The position numbers were made by a program, and so were the translations under genes. Shown here piece by piece: positions 6,819-8,966 of a stretch of 8,966 nucleotides of DNA; position 1 is the stretch's first letter; the number at the start of each line of letters is the position of its first letter. Source of the stretch: Gemmatimonadota bacterium (GTDB lineage Bacteria; Gemmatimonadota; Gemmatimonadetes; Longimicrobiales; Gaopeijiaceae); NCBI GenBank assembly GCA_016209995.1, contig JACQVC010000356.1:1-8966 (forward strand), read 5' to 3'. Under the pieces are notes generated by a model that did not search any database, was not told where the DNA came from, and saw only the letters and a list, made by a program, of their open reading frames with translations.

Positions 6819-7871
6819 TCACCCAGCGACCGCGGGAGCCGCACGAGTGGCCTCGCGGAGCTGCTCGAGTTTCTGGGCGGCGAGCCCTGAATCGATCGCT
6901 TGCTGGGCGAGCTTCACACCTTCCGCGATGGACGCTGCGCGACCCGCCACGAAGAGCGCCGCGCCGGCGTTGAGGATGGTCGCGGCCAGGGGCGTCCCAC
7001 GCTCTTTGCCCTGGATCACGGCCTCGATAACCGCGGCGTTCTCGGCGGGCGAGCCTCCCCTCAGGTCGTCGAGCGACAGGGACTTCCACCCGAATTCGGC
7101 GGGGTCCACGAAACCGCGGCGAACCATCCCCGCACGGACTTCGGCAAACTCTGACGGCTCGATGGGGCTTAGCTCATCCATGCCCGGTCCGCCGTGCACC
7201 ACGAGCGCGTGCTCGTGCCCCAGCTCCTTCAAGGCCCCCGCGACCAGATCGATCAGCGAAGGTTCCGACACGCCGATGAGCTGCCTGCGGGCCCCGGCCG
7301 GGTTGGTGAGCGGGCCGAGAAGGTTCATGATCGTCGGAATACGCAGCTCGCGACGCACGGGCGCAACGTGGCGCATAGCGGGGTGCAGCAACGGCGCGAA
7401 CATGAAGACGATGCCGACGCGCTCGAGCACTTCGCTCATGCCCTCGGGCGTGAGATCGATGCGGACCCCGAGCGCCTCGAAGACGTCGGCGCTCCCGCAG
7501 CGAGACGTGAACGAGCGGTTCCCGTGCTTCGCGATGCGAGCGCCGGCACCGGCCGCGACCAGAGCGGCGGCGGTCGAGATGTTGAACGTGGTCACCCCAC
7601 CGCCGCCCGTGCCGCAGGTGTCCGTGACCCCCTCCGGCGACGCAGTGGGAACGGGGATCATCGCGCGGCGCAGCGCCCGCACGCCACCAGCCACTTCCTG
7701 CGGCACCGGTCCCTTCGTGCGCATGGCCACGAGGAAGGCCGCAATCTGAACCGGGCTGGCCTCCCCGCTCACGATGTAGACGAAGGCGGCCTCCGCCTCA
7801 GCGGCCGTGATGGACTCACCCGCCGAGATCTTGGCGATCAGAGGCACGAGGTCCATTTTGTTCTCGGTCAT
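6819..7871 (-). CDS. trpD: Anthranilate phosphoribosyltransferase
   Basis: 350 residues, the usual length for the stand-alone enzyme. It transfers the phosphoribosyl group of PRPP to anthranilate, the step before TrpF. Motifs are DTCGTGG (84-90) for PRPP binding, FNIST (96-100), KHGNRS (115-120), NLLGPLTNPAG (183-193) and the metal-binding D232-E233 in GPGMDEL. No TrpG amidotransferase domain is fused, so trpE and trpG must lie elsewhere. The start is uncertain: GTG at 7874, ATG at 7871 or ATG at 7856, with none preceded by a clear ribosome binding site; ATG 7871 is chosen. It is separated from trpC by lexA on the opposite strand, so it is probably its own transcription unit, facing divergently from truA. 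Confidence 0.96.
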   Translation of the reverse strand: MTENKMDLVPLIAKISAGESITAAEAEAAFVYIVSGEASPVQIAAFLVAMRTKGPVPQEVAGGVRALRRAMIPVPTASPEGVTDTCGTGGGGVTTFNISTAAALVAAGAGARIAKHGNRSFTSRCGSADVFEALGVRIDLTPEGMSEVLERVGIVFMFAPLLHPAMRHVAPVRRELRIPTIMNLLGPLTNPAGARRQLIGVSEPSLIDLVAGALKELGHEHALVVHGGPGMDELSPIEPSEFAEVRAGMVRRGFVDPAEFGWKSLSLDDLRGGSPAENAAVIEAVIQGKERGTPLAATILNAGAALFVAGRAASIAEGVKLAQQAIDSGLAAQKLEQLREATRAAPAVAG

Positions 7872-8102
7872 CACAGTCGTTTACGCGAGCTTCTTTCGTG
7901 GTTGACGCCCATCATGGCTACGGCGAGCAAACTAACAGGTCTCACGCGGAGCTAATGGTCGACTCGCCATGCGCACGCGCGTCGGGCACAACGGGAACGA
8001 CCGAACTCTATGGCAGAGAGCCGCTTCCGTCAAATCCTCCCGGACCTTGCAACGCTTTGGCCCAGCTTGACATTCGCCCTCTCAGCCCTACCTTTCCCCG
8101 GC
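7872..8102. other. Divergent intergenic region trpD/truA
   Basis: About 230 nt with base composition less GC-rich than the flanking genes and no supported gene. It contains the candidate truA promoter at its right end. No clear promoter for trpD was found on the minus strand, although one must lie here if trpD has its own unit. An open frame in the truA phase extends back to 7956, including an ATG at 8010, but lacks coding character. Confidence 0.6.
8067..8094 (+). promoter_or_regulatory. Candidate truA promoter, possibly giving a leaderless mRNA
   Basis: A perfect -35 TTGACA (8067-8072), a 16-nt spacer and a -10 TACCTT (8089-8094, fitting TANNNT) end 8 nt before the GTG at 8103. Transcription would therefore begin at or within 2 nt of the start codon. 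The sequence before the GTG is pyrimidine-rich and has no Shine-Dalgarno site, which agrees with leaderless translation. Confidence 0.5.
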
Positions 8103-8966
8103 GTGACGGCCGGGGATCAGCGACGCATCAAGCTCACGCTGCAATACGATGGCGGGGACTTCCACGGCTGGCAGGTTCAGCCCGGGGCGCGCACGGTCCA
8201 GGGTGAGCTCGAGGAGGCCCTCGAGCGGCTCACCGGCATGCGGCTGCCCGTGCTTGGCTCGGGGAGGACGGATCGGGGAGTTCATGCTGCCGGTCAAGTC
8301 GCCGCAGTCACGGTGCCCGGCCGGTGGAGCGCGGCCACGCTGCGTCGAGCGCTCAACGCCGTGTTGCCGGGGGACGTCTGGGTGGCGGAAGCCGCTGAGG
8401 TCGATGAGGCGTTTCACCCACGGTACGGCGCGGTAGCACGCACGTACGAGTATCGTGTGGGGGTGAGCGAGGAGGCGATGTCGCCTTTTCACCGACGGTG
8501 GTGCTGGCCGCTGTTGCGTCCAATGAACTCGACCCTGCTCGCAGCCTCGGCCCTCGAGGTCAAGGGCGGGCACTCGTTCCAGGCCTTCGCGAAGGCGGGA
8601 CAGCCGGAGCGAGGTCATCGCTGCCTGGTACAGGTGTCCGAGTGGCGTCCCTGGGGCAAGCTGGGAGTCCGGTTCATCATCACCGCAGATCGGTTCCTCC
8701 ACCACATGGTCCGCTACCTCGTGGGTACGATGGTCGACGTCGCTCTCGAGCGGCGCCCGCTCGCCGAACTCCGCGCGCTCCTGGCCGACGAGAGCGTCGG
8801 GCTCGAGACCTCTCCGCCGGCTCCGCCTCACGGTCTGTTCCTCATGAACGTGAGCTATCCCGACCCCAGCGTCCCGAATGAGATGCCAGTTGACGGAGTC
8901 AAGCGTCATTCCGGCGAAAGCCGGAATCCAGACTCCGGGTATACAGAGTATTCACCTCATGCTGGC
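8103..8966 (+). CDS. truA: tRNA pseudouridine synthase A (3' end outside window)
   Basis: 288 codons are visible, open at the right edge. It converts uridines 38-40 of the tRNA anticodon arm to pseudouridine. Motifs are LTLQYDGGDFHGWQ (residues 11-24), the catalytic D57 in GSGRTDRGVHA (usual form GRTDAGVHA, so Ala is Arg here), RTYEYRV and DRFLHHMVRYLVGT. TruA proteins usually end near the segment matching GLFLMNVSYPD (to about residue 254). Here the frame continues through a palindromic repeat, adding a tail starting around residue 265 (RHSGESRNPDS) with no stop before the window ends. The GTG at 8103 gives a normal N-terminus and fits the promoter; an in-frame ATG at 8010 would add 31 residues and is less likely. 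The strand is opposite to trpD. Confidence 0.93.
   Translation, partial: MTAGDQRRIKLTLQYDGGDFHGWQVQPGARTVQGELEEALERLTGMRLPVLGSGRTDRGVHAAGQVAAVTVPGRWSAATLRRALNAVLPGDVWVAEAAEVDEAFHPRYGAVARTYEYRVGVSEEAMSPFHRRWCWPLLRPMNSTLLAASALEVKGGHSFQAFAKAGQPERGHRCLVQVSEWRPWGKLGVRFIITADRFLHHMVRYLVGTMVDVALERRPLAELRALLADESVGLETSPPAPPHGLFLMNVSYPDPSVPNEMPVDGVKRHSGESRNPDSGYTEYSPHAG
8894..8937. repeat. Palindromic dispersed repeat (REP/dRS3-like) inside the truA frame
   Basis: The inner stem ATTCCGGC (8908-8915) pairs perfectly with GCCGGAAT (8920-8927) around a GAAA tetraloop. The outer stem CGGAGTC (8894-8900) pairs with GACTCCG (8931-8937). The core closely matches the dispersed element seen in many bacterial genomes as GTCATTCC(C/G)GCGAAAGC(G/C)GGAATCC, related in form to Neisseria dRS3. 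It sits across the expected 3' end of truA and is translated in frame. Its high stability could act as a transcription or mRNA-decay barrier. Confidence 0.75.

Noticed and set aside
6047..6844. 265-codon minus-strand frame opposite lexA
   Set aside because: lexA is intact on the plus strand; the antisense product is His/Arg-rich with no motif.
8010..8102. In-frame ATG giving truA a 31-residue N-terminal extension
   Set aside because: Codon use is weaker, the ribosome site is poor (GGGAA 12 nt away), the extension contains the consensus TTGACA promoter, and TruA homology begins just after the GTG at 8103.

Overview
The window is high-GC bacterial DNA (third codon positions mostly G or C, several GTG starts, long spurious antisense frames). 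It carries chromosomal housekeeping genes rather than a mobile region. No rRNA, tRNA, CRISPR array, IS or phage gene was found. The mix of split trp genes, a LexA with a helix-turn-helix resembling the Bacillus type, and a HEAT/HD-GYP pair would suit a Gemmatimonadota-like or other high-GC environmental bacterium. This placement is an inference and is not proven by the sequence.

Layout: 1-5839 (minus strand) is one co-directional run, in transcription order trpC, trpF, trpB, a HEAT-repeat protein and an HD-GYP-type protein that runs off the left edge. Spacings are 26 nt (trpC-trpF), a 4-nt ATGA overlap (trpF-trpB), 40 nt (trpB-HEAT) and 1 nt (HEAT-HD-GYP), so it is probably an operon. TrpC, TrpF and TrpB give consecutive late steps of tryptophan synthesis. 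trpA is not beside trpB; two signalling-type proteins follow instead. These two share a recognisable N-terminal module, which is the most novel-looking feature of the window.

5840-5935 is a divergent control region between trpC (minus) and lexA (plus, 5936-6544). It holds a plausible lexA promoter and four TTCGG repeats in two pairs, each pair with 11-bp spacing, which are candidate operator half-sites. lexA faces trpD (minus, 6819-7871), so it sits in inverted orientation inside the trp cluster and separates trpD from trpCFB. The lexA-trpD gap holds a small doubtful ORF with a good ribosome binding site and a tandem CTCCGCGC element.

The region between trpD and truA (7872-8102) is divergent. 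It holds a TTGACA promoter placed so that the truA message would begin at or next to its GTG codon. truA (tRNA pseudouridine synthase, plus) runs off the right edge. Its reading frame passes through a palindromic repeat of the widespread 'ATTCC..GAAA..GGAAT' intergenic type at 8894-8937, giving a repeat-derived C-terminal tail.
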